Part shown: in pieces, positions 1 through 5,605 of the stretch
Numbering within the stretch: position 1 is the first letter of the stretch
How the letters are laid out: the number at the start of each line of letters is the position of its first letter
Origin: Acetobacteraceae bacterium
GTDB taxonomy: Bacteria > Pseudomonadota > Alphaproteobacteria > Acetobacterales > Acetobacteraceae
Direction: 5' to 3'
Assembly: GCA_014377905.1 (NCBI GenBank)
Contig: JACMOQ010000221.1
Coordinates: forward strand, 1 to 7,777
DNA length: 7,777 nt
Notes under the pieces: generated by a model
Seen by the model: the letters and a program-made list of their open reading frames with translations, nothing else
Told to the model about the DNA's origin: nothing
The model's database searches: none
Program-made: the position numbers and the translations under genes

Positions 1-799
1 CCATTTCCGGCATTCCGTCTCCCGCTGCCCCGCCGCGGGTGACGGCGAAGGGGATGCCGTGCGCGAGGGCTTCAGCGATCGCCATGCCGTAGCCTTCGAA
101 CCGCGTAGCGAGGGCAAACAGATCGGTTTTTGCCCATTGGAGGTCGAGCGCCGGCCCGGTCAGCACACCCGCAAAGTCCACCCGGTCGGCGATTTTCAGC
201 TCCTCGGCCAGCGCTGCCAGCGAGGCGCCATAGTCTGCGTCGTCTGCTGCACCTGCGATTGTCAGATGCCAGTCGAGGTCCCAGAGCCGGCCGAGCGAAC
301 GCAACAGCATCTCGTGGCCCTTCCGCGGGGTGAGCGAGCCGAGCGCCAGGATTTCGCAGCCCTGGTCATGGAATGCGCTGCGCGGCGCCATCGCGGTGCC
401 GGGCTGGACGACGCGGATGCGGTCGGCGGAGACAGCGAAGTGTTCGACCAGCGCCTTGGCGGTCCAGTCGGAGGTGACGATCACCCGGGCGAAAACGGGG
501 AACAGGGTTCGTTCGAGCTCGGTCAGGTGCGACATGTCGGGTTCGAGCGAGATCGGATGGTGGATCAACCCAACGCAGGCACGCGCGGCGATGTTGGCGG
601 CGAGCGGGGCGAAGGCTGGGAGCGCCAACCCGTCAATCACCGGCAAGCCCGGCAAGTTCAATGTCGCAAGCGGGTCGCCAAGTTCGGAAACCTCAATCTG
701 ATGACCCAAACCGCGCAGGCCGGCGATCATTTCGCGATCATAGCCATAGCCGCCAGAAATGGTGGCTAATGCGCCGGGGATGATAAAGCGCGCCTGCAT
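1..799 (-). CDS. GT4-family glycosyltransferase, C-terminus cut off by the window edge
   Basis: The reading frame starts at ATG 799-797 and stays open for 266 codons to the left edge. It transfers a sugar from an activated donor to an unidentified acceptor and is probably cytoplasmic. The N-terminal half has the GT-B start pattern (GGYGYDREMIAGLRGLGH, residues 16-33) and an IVTSDWT segment near 107-113. The C-terminal Rossmann half has the hallmark LALGSLTPRKGHEMLLRSL (151-169) and the donor-binding EGYGMAIAE (235-243), which is the GT4 EX7E motif, followed by ALAHGIPFAVTRGG. Its ATG shares one base with the TGA of the upstream pterin-synthase-like gene (TGATG), so the two are probably translationally coupled. 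The context suggests that it glycosylates the product of the neighbouring pterin/pyrimidine-type enzymes, but this is inference; a role in flagellin or surface-glycan modification is an alternative. The family call is firm and the substrate is unknown. Confidence 0.9.
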   Translation of the reverse strand, partial: MQARFIIPGALATISGGYGYDREMIAGLRGLGHQIEVSELGDPLATLNLPGLPVIDGLALPAFAPLAANIAARACVGLIHHPISLEPDMSHLTELERTLFPVFARVIVTSDWTAKALVEHFAVSADRIRVVQPGTAMAPRSAFHDQGCEILALGSLTPRKGHEMLLRSLGRLWDLDWHLTIAGAADDADYGASLAALAEELKIADRVDFAGVLTGPALDLQWAKTDLFALATRFEGYGMAIAEALAHGIPFAVTRGGAAGDGMPEM

Positions 800-1197
800 C
801 AGACCGCGGCCTCGTACGCGGCCCAGGCGACCGGGCTTTCGCGCAGCAGAATTTTGAGGAGGGAAACGCCAGCACCCCCCGCGCCAAGCCGGCCATCCTT
901 CAAGGCCGCGACGATCAGGCCGTGGATATGTGCGGCCATGAATTCGGTGGTGGTGTTCTGCCCGGCGAGCGCCGGCAGGGTGTCGAGATTATGGTAATCA
1001 ACCGTATCCAGCAGCGCCCGCAGTACGGTTTTGGCGAGGCCGATATCGATCAGCAGATTGGCGGCGTCGAGCTTGGGGGCACCGAACTCGGCTTCGACCG
1101 CGTAGGTTGCGCCGTGCAGGCGTTGGGCGGGGCCGAATTCCTCGCCCTGGAAGGAATGGGCGATCATAATGTGGTCGCAAACGGTCAGGCTGAACAT
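799..1197 (-). CDS. 6-pyruvoyl-tetrahydropterin synthase / QueD-family protein, apparently catalytically degenerate
   Basis: A 132-residue single T-fold domain. I chose ATG 1197 because MFSLTVCDHIMIAHSF is the usual family N-terminus; an upstream in-frame start at 1227 would add ten atypical residues. Family members convert dihydroneopterin triphosphate to 6-pyruvoyl- or 6-carboxy-tetrahydropterin with Zn and a Cys/Asp/His triad. By eye against E. coli QueD, the first two zinc His are present (H14, H28). The third is Ala (A30 in RLHGATY, where RLHGHSF is expected). The catalytic Cys position is Ala24. The catalytic Asp is kept (D67), but the catalytic His position is Tyr68 (VDYHNLD versus LDHHYLN). 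The pterin-anchoring parts look intact: TTTE (82-85) and the Glu in LLRES (E120). It therefore probably still binds a pterin-like ligand but is unlikely to carry out normal QueD chemistry. Its start overlaps the end of the dehydrogenase gene by 13 nt, and its stop overlaps the glycosyltransferase start. Confidence 0.85.
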   Translation of the reverse strand: MFSLTVCDHIMIAHSFQGEEFGPAQRLHGATYAVEAEFGAPKLDAANLLIDIGLAKTVLRALLDTVDYHNLDTLPALAGQNTTTEFMAAHIHGLIVAALKDGRLGAGGAGVSLLKILLRESPVAWAAYEAAV

Positions 1198-2138
1198 GGG
1201 TCGGTTCCGTAGGTGATAACGTGGCACAGCCCGCCGGCCAGCAGGCGCGGCATTTCGGCGGGTAGATCGACGAACCGCGTGGGCGGTTCGAGCAAGGCGT
1301 CGTAGGCGGCATCTTTCAGCAATTCCAGCGCCAAGGCCAGACGTTGGGCATGGCTACGGCGGCCGCGCATGGCGGGGGCGATGTGGCCAACCTGGGACGC
1401 GATGATCCGTAGGCGGTTGGAATGGAAGGCGCCGCCAAGCGGCACAGCGGGCAGGGCGTCGCCGAACCAGCTGGCCTCGACAATTCGCGCCTCGAAACCG
1501 GCGCAGTCCAGGGCGAGGCGTAAGCCCTGTTCGCTGCCCGAAGCGTGAATGATAAGATCTTGATCGACCCGCCTGGAGTCGAACTGGCATCCGAATCGAT
1601 GAGCGATTCTGGCTCGACGCGGATCAATGTCCACCATCGTCACCACGGTCCCCGGAATGCGCGCCAGCAAAGACCCGACCAGCAGCCCGACCACGCCGGC
1701 GCCGATCACCAGCACCCGTTCGCCCGGCAGGCAGGCAGCGTCCCAGGTGATGTTGAGCGCAGTTTCCATGTTGGCCGCCAGCACTGCGCGCGCGGTTGGC
1801 ACCGCATCGGGCACCGGCACGCACATTGCGCTGGGGGCGAGGAAGCGATCCTGATGCGGGTGCAGCACGAAAACGCGCTGGCCGGCCGGATCGCACCCGA
1901 CGGCGCTGTAGCCGTATTTCACCGGGAACGGGAAGGCGCCGCCCATCAAGGGCGCGCGCATGGTGTCGAACTGGCTCGGGGGGATTTTGCCGGCGAAGAC
2001 CAACGCCTCGGTGCCGCGGGAAATACCAGTGGCGAGGGTGGTGATCAAAGTCTGGCCGAGGCCGGGCGGCGACAAGGTTTCCGCGCGCAGCGTGCCGTGC
2101 CCGGCGGCCTCGATCCAGAAGGCAATGGCGTTGGTCAT
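1185..2138 (-). CDS. Zinc-less MDR-superfamily dehydrogenase (BchC-like)
   Basis: A 317-residue medium-chain dehydrogenase/reductase. I chose ATG 2138 because it forms an ATGA overlap with the stop of the upstream reductase, a typical coupled junction; a longer frame to 2195 would add 19 unlikely residues. The N-terminal GroES-like domain contains TGISRGTEALVFAG (residues 37-50), where classical alcohol dehydrogenases carry the zinc-binding Cys. Ser replaces it and the four-Cys structural zinc lobe is absent. The Rossmann domain has RVLVIGAGVVGLL (141-153) followed by VDIDPRR (169-175), with an acidic residue after strand 2 that favours NAD(H). The ISRGTE signature resembles the group containing 2-desacetyl-2-hydroxyethyl bacteriochlorophyllide dehydrogenase (BchC). 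No chlorophyll genes are visible and the pterin-type neighbours argue for another substrate, perhaps a side-chain alcohol or ketone of the cassette product. The family is certain and the substrate is unknown. Confidence 0.88.
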   Translation of the reverse strand: MTNAIAFWIEAAGHGTLRAETLSPPGLGQTLITTLATGISRGTEALVFAGKIPPSQFDTMRAPLMGGAFPFPVKYGYSAVGCDPAGQRVFVLHPHQDRFLAPSAMCVPVPDAVPTARAVLAANMETALNITWDAACLPGERVLVIGAGVVGLLVGSLLARIPGTVVTMVDIDPRRARIAHRFGCQFDSRRVDQDLIIHASGSEQGLRLALDCAGFEARIVEASWFGDALPAVPLGGAFHSNRLRIIASQVGHIAPAMRGRRSHAQRLALALELLKDAAYDALLEPPTRFVDLPAEMPRLLAGGLCHVITYGTDPCSA

Positions 2139-2896
2139 GCGCGCGTCAGCGGGATGTCGAGTAGAAGGTCGTGCCCGAGCCGATGCACCGTCCAACTGAC
2201 CCGCAAACCCTGGTCGGGATGCGACACGCCGGGCAAGGTGAAGGCGGGAATGCCCGAGCCGAGCAGCAATGGCGCGAGGGTCACGTGCAGCCTATCGAGC
2301 AATCCGGCGGCAAGAAAACGTGAAACCGTCAGGCCGCCGCCTTCGATGAAAATCCGTCGTAACCCGCGCGCCTGTAGCCCCACGATCAGGGCGTCCAGAT
2401 CCAGCCCGGCCGCGTTGCGGGCGACCGTCATCACCTCGGCGGCGCGGGGGGCTGGCTTGGCCGGCGCGTCATTGGCGCAAACCAGGATCGTGTGGGGCGA
2501 TCCGGCGAAAATGCGGTAGGCGTCGCCAAGCCGGCGATCAGTGTCGATCACCACCCGAATGGGCGACGGTCCAGGGCAATGGCGGGTGGTGAGCAGGGGA
2601 TCATCGGCCCGCACGGTGCCAGCGCCGACCACCACGGCATCAAACAATGCGCGCAGCCGATGGGTGTGCAGAATATCTTCCGGACCGCTAATCCAGAACG
2701 ATTCGCCCGACGCCGTTGCAATCCGCCCATCGATTGTCTGGGCGATGCGGCCCAGGATCAGGCCGCCATTGGAATTGGCTGCCAGCAGCCCGCGATAAAG
2801 TCCGCCTGGCACGGCCAGGCCTGGGTCGCGGGTCAACAGCGATGCCCATTCGGCATCATCGGGGGTGGTGTCATCGGGTGCTTGGGGGGGATGCAT
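2135..2896 (-). CDS. Stand-alone RibD C-terminal-type pyrimidine/pterin reductase
   Basis: A 253-residue NADPH-dependent reductase of the RibD_C / DHFR-like fold. Relatives reduce the ribosyl side chain of 2,5-diamino-6-ribosylaminopyrimidinone phosphate in riboflavin synthesis or act on pterin-like substrates. Diagnostic segments are AQTIDGRIAT (52-61), VVVGAGTVRADDPLLT (88-103), RRIFIEGGGLTVSRFL (180-195) and LAPLLLGSG (207-215). The zinc deaminase domain of bifunctional RibD is missing, and the first 45 residues are a short unrelated lead. The start is ATG 2896, preceded by GGAG in the 15-nt gap after the FlgN-like gene. Its stop overlaps the dehydrogenase ATG (ATGA). Sitting with a QueD-like protein, an MDR enzyme and a glycosyltransferase instead of ribA, ribB, ribE or ribH suggests a specialised pathway that borrows a riboflavin- or folate-type intermediate. 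A general housekeeping RibD is less likely because the deaminase half is lacking. Confidence 0.88.
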   Translation of the reverse strand: MHPPQAPDDTTPDDAEWASLLTRDPGLAVPGGLYRGLLAANSNGGLILGRIAQTIDGRIATASGESFWISGPEDILHTHRLRALFDAVVVGAGTVRADDPLLTTRHCPGPSPIRVVIDTDRRLGDAYRIFAGSPHTILVCANDAPAKPAPRAAEVMTVARNAAGLDLDALIVGLQARGLRRIFIEGGGLTVSRFLAAGLLDRLHVTLAPLLLGSGIPAFTLPGVSHPDQGLRVSWTVHRLGHDLLLDIPLTRA

Positions 2897-2911
2897 CGCT
2901 CCAAAGCTTTA

Positions 2912-3319
2912 TCAGGCCTGGGCGAGCAACGCCATCGCCACCGGGCTTGGCCCGGTTACCTTTCCGCCCCCGTCATAGCGTTGCATGGGCGTAGCGGTTG
3001 CGCGCGGCACCGCGCGGGCAATGCTGGCGATCACCCGGCCCTGGACCTTGATTGCGCGTTCGAGCAATCGTTTGTTATCGGCGGCGAGGTCGGCGAGTGC
3101 TGCCAGCCGATCACGCGGCAGCGCCGGCATCCCGGCCGCCAGTGACCGCGCCTGGGCTGCCAGAAACGCCTCGCCGTGCTGGCGCTTCTGCGCCAACAGC
3201 CGAATGGCGACCGGCAGATCAAGCGCGGCGAGGGCGGCATTTTCGGAGCGTATGGTGCTGGCCAGCGCCTCGGCGGCGGCCAGTGCGGTTGGCGGGGCGG
3301 TCGGGAATGCGGTTGTCAT
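2912..3319 (-). CDS. flgN: FlgN-like flagellar export chaperone
   Basis: A 135-residue protein, mostly alpha-helical and rich in Ala and Leu. FlgN chaperones deliver the hook-associated proteins FlgK and FlgL to the flagellar type III export gate. Features that fit are a central heptad-like segment (LAAAEALASTIRSENAALAAL, around residues 13-33, then LLAQKRQHGEAFLAAQ), a second helix with LADLAADNKRLLERAIKVQ (75-93), and a glycine-rich tail with MQRYDGGGKV. Sequence conservation in this family is low, so position carries weight: directly after flgI and the rod-binding gene, the place where Caulobacter has flbY. The ATG overlaps the TGA of the upstream gene (ATGA). The next gene, of metabolic type, starts 15 nt after the stop. 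I am fairly sure it is flagellar, less sure of the exact name. Confidence 0.72.
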   Translation of the reverse strand: MTTAFPTAPPTALAAAEALASTIRSENAALAALDLPVAIRLLAQKRQHGEAFLAAQARSLAAGMPALPRDRLAALADLAADNKRLLERAIKVQGRVIASIARAVPRATATPMQRYDGGGKVTGPSPVAMALLAQA

Positions 3320-3639
3320 GCTGATGGTGTTTCCCGGTTCTGAGCGTTTTCCTGCATGCGCAACATTTGCTGGAAGACCGGCATGGCGAGCCCGAGGCCG
3401 CCGCCGGATGCGAGCTGCTTGGCCAAATGCTGGGTCAGCATCGGGCGCCAGGTCTGTTCGGCCGAGCCGCCGCCGAACCGGCCGCGCGACCCGTCAACGG
3501 TATTAAAGATCGGCCCGAGCATTTCGCCCAAAGCCATCGCCTCGAAATCGCGGGCGGCGGTCCACATTTTGCCGACCCCAGGGCGGGCCAGGGTTTCCGC
3601 GTCGGGCATGGTGGCGCGGGGGGGGAGAATAGTCATCAT
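3316..3639 (-). CDS. flgJ: FlgJ-type rod-binding protein (rod-binding domain only, CheL-like)
   Basis: A 107-residue protein consisting of the FlgJ N-terminal rod-binding domain. It helps assemble the flagellar rod in the periplasm; the muramidase half found in enterobacterial FlgJ is absent, which is normal in alphaproteobacteria, where the same protein is called CheL in Caulobacter. Diagnostic segments are AARDFEAMALGEMLGPIF (about 28-45), RFGGGSAEQTWRPMLTQHLAKQLA (about 54-77) and the final GLGLAMPVFQQML. Three starts are stacked: GTG 3642, ATG 3639 and ATG 3636. I prefer ATG 3639 because AGGTG lies about five bases upstream and the ATG shares one base with the flgI TGA. All three choices imply coupling to flgI. 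Confidence 0.88.
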   Translation of the reverse strand: MMTILPPRATMPDAETLARPGVGKMWTAARDFEAMALGEMLGPIFNTVDGSRGRFGGGSAEQTWRPMLTQHLAKQLASGGGLGLAMPVFQQMLRMQENAQNRETPSA

Positions 3640-4769
3640 CACTGCACCTGCAATTCGGCCTGCAAGGCGCCGGCCGCCTTGATGGACTGAAGAATGGAAA
3701 TCATGTCGCGCGGGCCGACGCCCAAGGCGTTCAGGCTGGCGACCAGATCGCGCAAGGTGACGTTGGAGCGCAAAATACCGAGCTTCCTGTCGTTGGCATC
3801 GTCGATCTGGATGGTGGTCTTGGGGGTGACAACGGTGCTGCCGCCGGAAAGCGCGCCGGGTTGGCTGACATCGGCACTTTCAGTGACCCGGATGGTGAGG
3901 TTGCCTTGGGCGATGGCGACGGTGCTGACCCGGACATTGGCGCCCATCACGATGGTGCCGCTGGCCTCGTCGATCACCACCACCGCCGGGCTGTCCGGTT
4001 CGACCCGCAGCACTTCAATCCGGGCCAGGGCATCGATCACATCGCGCCCGCCAAGTGCCAGCATCACGGTGCGCGGGTCGGTGGCGGTCGCGGTGCCCGC
4101 GCCGAGCGCGCCATTGATGGCGTCGGCCATCCGGCGCGCGGTGGTCAGATCGGGATTGCGCAACCCCAGCCGCATTGCGCTGCGGCTGGCGAGCTTGAAG
4201 CCGACTTCCCGTTCCACCGTCGCGCCATTGGCAATGCGTGCCGAGGTTGGCACGCCTTTGGTGACCGAGCTTGCCGCCCCACGGGCCGCGATGGCCCCGG
4301 TTACCAGCGCGCCCTGGCCGACAGCATAAACCTCGCCATCGGCGGCCAGCAGCGGGGTGACCAGCAAGGTCCCGCCAGTAAGGTTGGAGGCATCTCCCAA
4401 GGCGGAGACCGAAATATCGATCCGGCTGCCCGGTCGGGCGAAGGCCGGCAGATCGGCGGTCACCATGACGGCCGCGACATTCTTGGTTTGCAGCTTGGCT
4501 TCCTGGTCGCGGGTATTAACGCCGAGCCGTTCCAGCATGCCGATCAGGGATTGGCGGGTGAAGACGGCAGAATCCAATTTGTCGCCGGTGCCGGCAAGCC
4601 CGACCACCAGCCCGTAGCCGACCAACTGGTTGCCGCGAATGCCCTCGACATCGGCGATGTCCTTGATCCGCACCTGGGCCCCGGCGAACTGGGCCCCGGC
4701 AAACTGGGTGCCAAGCAGCATCAGCGCAAATGCAATAAGGCTGAGAAGTCGGGACAGCATGCGTGCCAC
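3639..4769 (-). CDS. flgI: Flagellar P-ring protein FlgI
   Basis: A 376-residue precursor of the flagellar P-ring subunit, which is exported by Sec and forms the periplasmic bushing around the rod in the peptidoglycan layer. The signal peptide spans residues 1 to about 26-31 (hydrophobic LLSLIAFALMLLG, then AGA). The mature protein begins with the family hallmark VRIKDIADVEGIRGNQLVGYGLVVGLAGTGD. VKIxD-type and GYGLVVGL segments, TPLLAADGEVYAVGQG, and the C-terminal LNALGVGPRDMISILQSIKAAGALQAEL are all typical, and the length is normal. The GTG start at 4769 lies about nine bases after GGAAGGG, which suits it better than ATG 4760. The signal-peptide end carries a tandem QFAGA duplication. It is probably driven by the sigma-54 promoter at 4848-4864 and heads the minus-strand gene row. 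Confidence 0.96.
   Translation of the reverse strand: MARMLSRLLSLIAFALMLLGTQFAGAQFAGAQVRIKDIADVEGIRGNQLVGYGLVVGLAGTGDKLDSAVFTRQSLIGMLERLGVNTRDQEAKLQTKNVAAVMVTADLPAFARPGSRIDISVSALGDASNLTGGTLLVTPLLAADGEVYAVGQGALVTGAIAARGAASSVTKGVPTSARIANGATVEREVGFKLASRSAMRLGLRNPDLTTARRMADAINGALGAGTATATDPRTVMLALGGRDVIDALARIEVLRVEPDSPAVVVIDEASGTIVMGANVRVSTVAIAQGNLTIRVTESADVSQPGALSGGSTVVTPKTTIQIDDANDRKLGILRSNVTLRDLVASLNALGVGPRDMISILQSIKAAGALQAELQVQ
4676..4705 (-). repeat. Two tandem 15-bp copies at the flgI signal-peptide end
   Basis: GGGCCCCGGCGAACT and GGGCCCCGGCAAACT lie side by side on the plus strand and differ at one base. On the minus strand they encode QFAGAQFAGA, which presents two possible AGA-Q cleavage sites for signal peptidase. 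It looks like a recent in-frame slippage duplication. Confidence 0.85.
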
Positions 4770-4810
4770 ACGTGGTTTCCCTTCCGAGGAATGAACGAGA
4801 CGTCAACTAT

Positions 4811-4826
4811 TGGCGGCTAACTTGCC
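4811..4826 (+). promoter_or_regulatory. Candidate sigma-54 promoter toward fliX
   Basis: TGGCGG-N5-TTGCC keeps the invariant GG (4812-4813) and GC (4824-4825) at the required ten-base spacing. The -24 element departs from TGGCAC at two bases. Expected transcription start is near 4837, giving a leader of about 150 nt before fliX. Caulobacter flagellar genes of this class depend on sigma-54 with FlbD and FliX, so the placement makes sense, but the match is only moderate. Confidence 0.5.
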
Positions 4827-4847
4827 CGCCATGACCCAGCGACACCA

Positions 4848-4864
4848 TTGCAACTGGCGTGCCA
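4848..4864 (-). promoter_or_regulatory. Sigma-54 (-24/-12) promoter for flgI
   Basis: Read on the minus strand from 4864, the sequence is TGGCACGCCAGTTGCAA, a full match to the consensus TGGCACGNNNNTTGCA with GG-N10-GC spacing. Expected transcription start is near 4838, giving a leader of about 70 nt to the flgI GTG. It would also drive the downstream flagellar genes and perhaps the four metabolic genes. Confidence 0.8.
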
Positions 4865-4908
4865 TCGACGAGCGCGCGGCCCACCGCGGCCCGCTGCGCC
4901 AGCCCGCT

Positions 4909-4923
4909 CGGCAAAATTTGCCG
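4909..4923. promoter_or_regulatory. Perfect 15-bp palindrome, possible FlbD-type (ftr) activator site
   Basis: CGGCAAA-A-TTTGCCG is a perfect inverted repeat with a single central base. It lies about 70-85 bases upstream of the predicted flgI start, a suitable distance for an enhancer-binding protein acting on sigma-54 polymerase. It resembles my memory of Caulobacter ftr elements, which contain CGGCA/TGCCG half sites. A binding site for another dimeric regulator is possible. Confidence 0.5.
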
Positions 4924-4985
4924 GGCGGCGGTTTTGTCCCCGGTCAACACCGCCCTTCCACTGCAAGCTTGGGATATCCAGCAAA

Positions 4986-5432
4986 ATGCTGACCATCAAA
5001 GGACCAGGCGGCGCGCGCCCGCCGGAACGCAAACCAATCCGCCCATCGTCGGGAAATTCAGGGTTCCACGTGCCGATTTCGGGGGGCGCGGGCGCGCCGG
5101 CAACAGCGATCAGCGCCGAATTCCAACCCGCCGGGATCGCGGAAGCGGGCGCAGCGGGGACTGCCGCGGCCGTCCCCGTCGCCCGCGACAATGCTGTCCA
5201 GAAACATGGCGAAGACATTCTTGACGTTCTCGCCCAGCTTCAGCGCGACATGCTGTTGCCCGACCGCGATCCAGCGATGTTTCACCGCCTGGCTGCCCTG
5301 GCCGATGCGATCCCTGAAGCCGCCAGCCCGGGTTTGCGCCTGGCGATGCGGGAGGTGGCGACGCGCGCCAAGGTCGAACTCGCCCGCGAGCAGGTGGCAA
5401 GCCTTGGCAGGCTAATGACGGCTGCCAAATGA
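4986..5432 (+). CDS. fliX: FliX, class II flagellar assembly regulator
   Basis: A 148-residue protein. In Caulobacter, FliX works with the sigma-54 activator FlbD to couple completion of the early (class II) basal body to transcription of later flagellar genes, and it is membrane-associated. The family pattern is clear: a short N-terminus with LTIKGPGG, a flexible Pro/Ala/Gly-rich stretch with GFHVPISGG (26-34), then the conserved helical part HGEDILDVLAQLQRDMLLPD (74-93), AMFHRLAALADAIPEA (97-112) and LRLAMREVATRAKVELARE (117-135). The start is ATG 4986 because MLTIKGPGG is the usual FliX beginning; the frame continues upstream but through promoter-like sequence. The ribosome site is weak (GGGAT well upstream). 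It is divergent from flgI, as reported for Caulobacter, and followed by dksA on the same strand. Confidence 0.88.
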   Translation: MLTIKGPGGARPPERKPIRPSSGNSGFHVPISGGAGAPATAISAEFQPAGIAEAGAAGTAAAVPVARDNAVQKHGEDILDVLAQLQRDMLLPDRDPAMFHRLAALADAIPEAASPGLRLAMREVATRAKVELAREQVASLGRLMTAAK

Positions 5433-5500
5433 CGACTGCATGATAATATCGCAGCTGTGCCGCGGGGGGCCTTGGCGTGGCGGGATGGGATGGCTATAAG

Positions 5501-5522
5501 CCGGCCCAACTGGACGGGCCGG
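5501..5522 (+). terminator. GC-rich hairpin after fliX
   Basis: CCGGCCC (5501-5507) pairs perfectly with GGGCCGG (5516-5522) around an eight-base loop, 69 bases after the fliX stop. AAG before it can pair with CTT at 5527-5529 across a small bulge. No U-run follows, so it may be a weak or factor-assisted terminator, or a structure in the dksA leader. Confidence 0.4.
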
Positions 5523-5535
5523 GGGGCTTGCCGTT

Positions 5536-5553
5536 CGGTGGAGAGTTCCACCG
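5536..5553 (+). other. Second hairpin, in the dksA leader
   Basis: CGGTGGA pairs with TCCACCG around GAGT, a perfect seven-base stem. It ends about 52 bases before the dksA start. With the hairpin at 5501-5522 it makes a closely spaced stem pair in the fliX-dksA gap. Its role is unknown; attenuation or transcript end protection is possible. Confidence 0.45.
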
Positions 5554-5605
5554 TGTGAAGATCCCCCTCAAATTCCGGCTTAAATCGATGCGGGATCGTT
5601 GCAGA

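Noticed and set aside
59..769. Long plus-strand open frame of 236 codons
   Set aside because: It is antisense to the glycosyltransferase, whose minus-strand frame carries clear GT4 motifs; the plus frame has composition typical of a GC-rich shadow.
1545..2519. Plus-strand open frame of 324 codons
   Set aside because: Antisense to the MDR dehydrogenase and RibD-like genes, both with strong family motifs.
2897..2911. Terminator between the flagellar and metabolic genes
   Set aside because: Only 15 bases, with just a short AAGCTT self-complement; no stem or U-run.
4751..4766. Second TGGCACG on the minus strand as a sigma-54 promoter
   Set aside because: The -12 part reads GCTGT instead of TTGCA, and it overlaps the flgI start codons, so it cannot serve flgI.
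3861..4820. Plus-strand open frame of 319 codons
   Set aside because: Antisense shadow of flgI; no domain pattern, His/Gly/Asp-rich composition.
4848..4985. N-terminal extension of fliX to 4848
   Set aside because: It would code through the flgI promoter and the palindrome, and MLTIKGPGG is the normal FliX start.
5477..5605. N-terminal extension of dksA to a start at 5477
   Set aside because: The extension would translate the hairpins and does not resemble DksA; VTLPADYRPS is the expected N-terminus.
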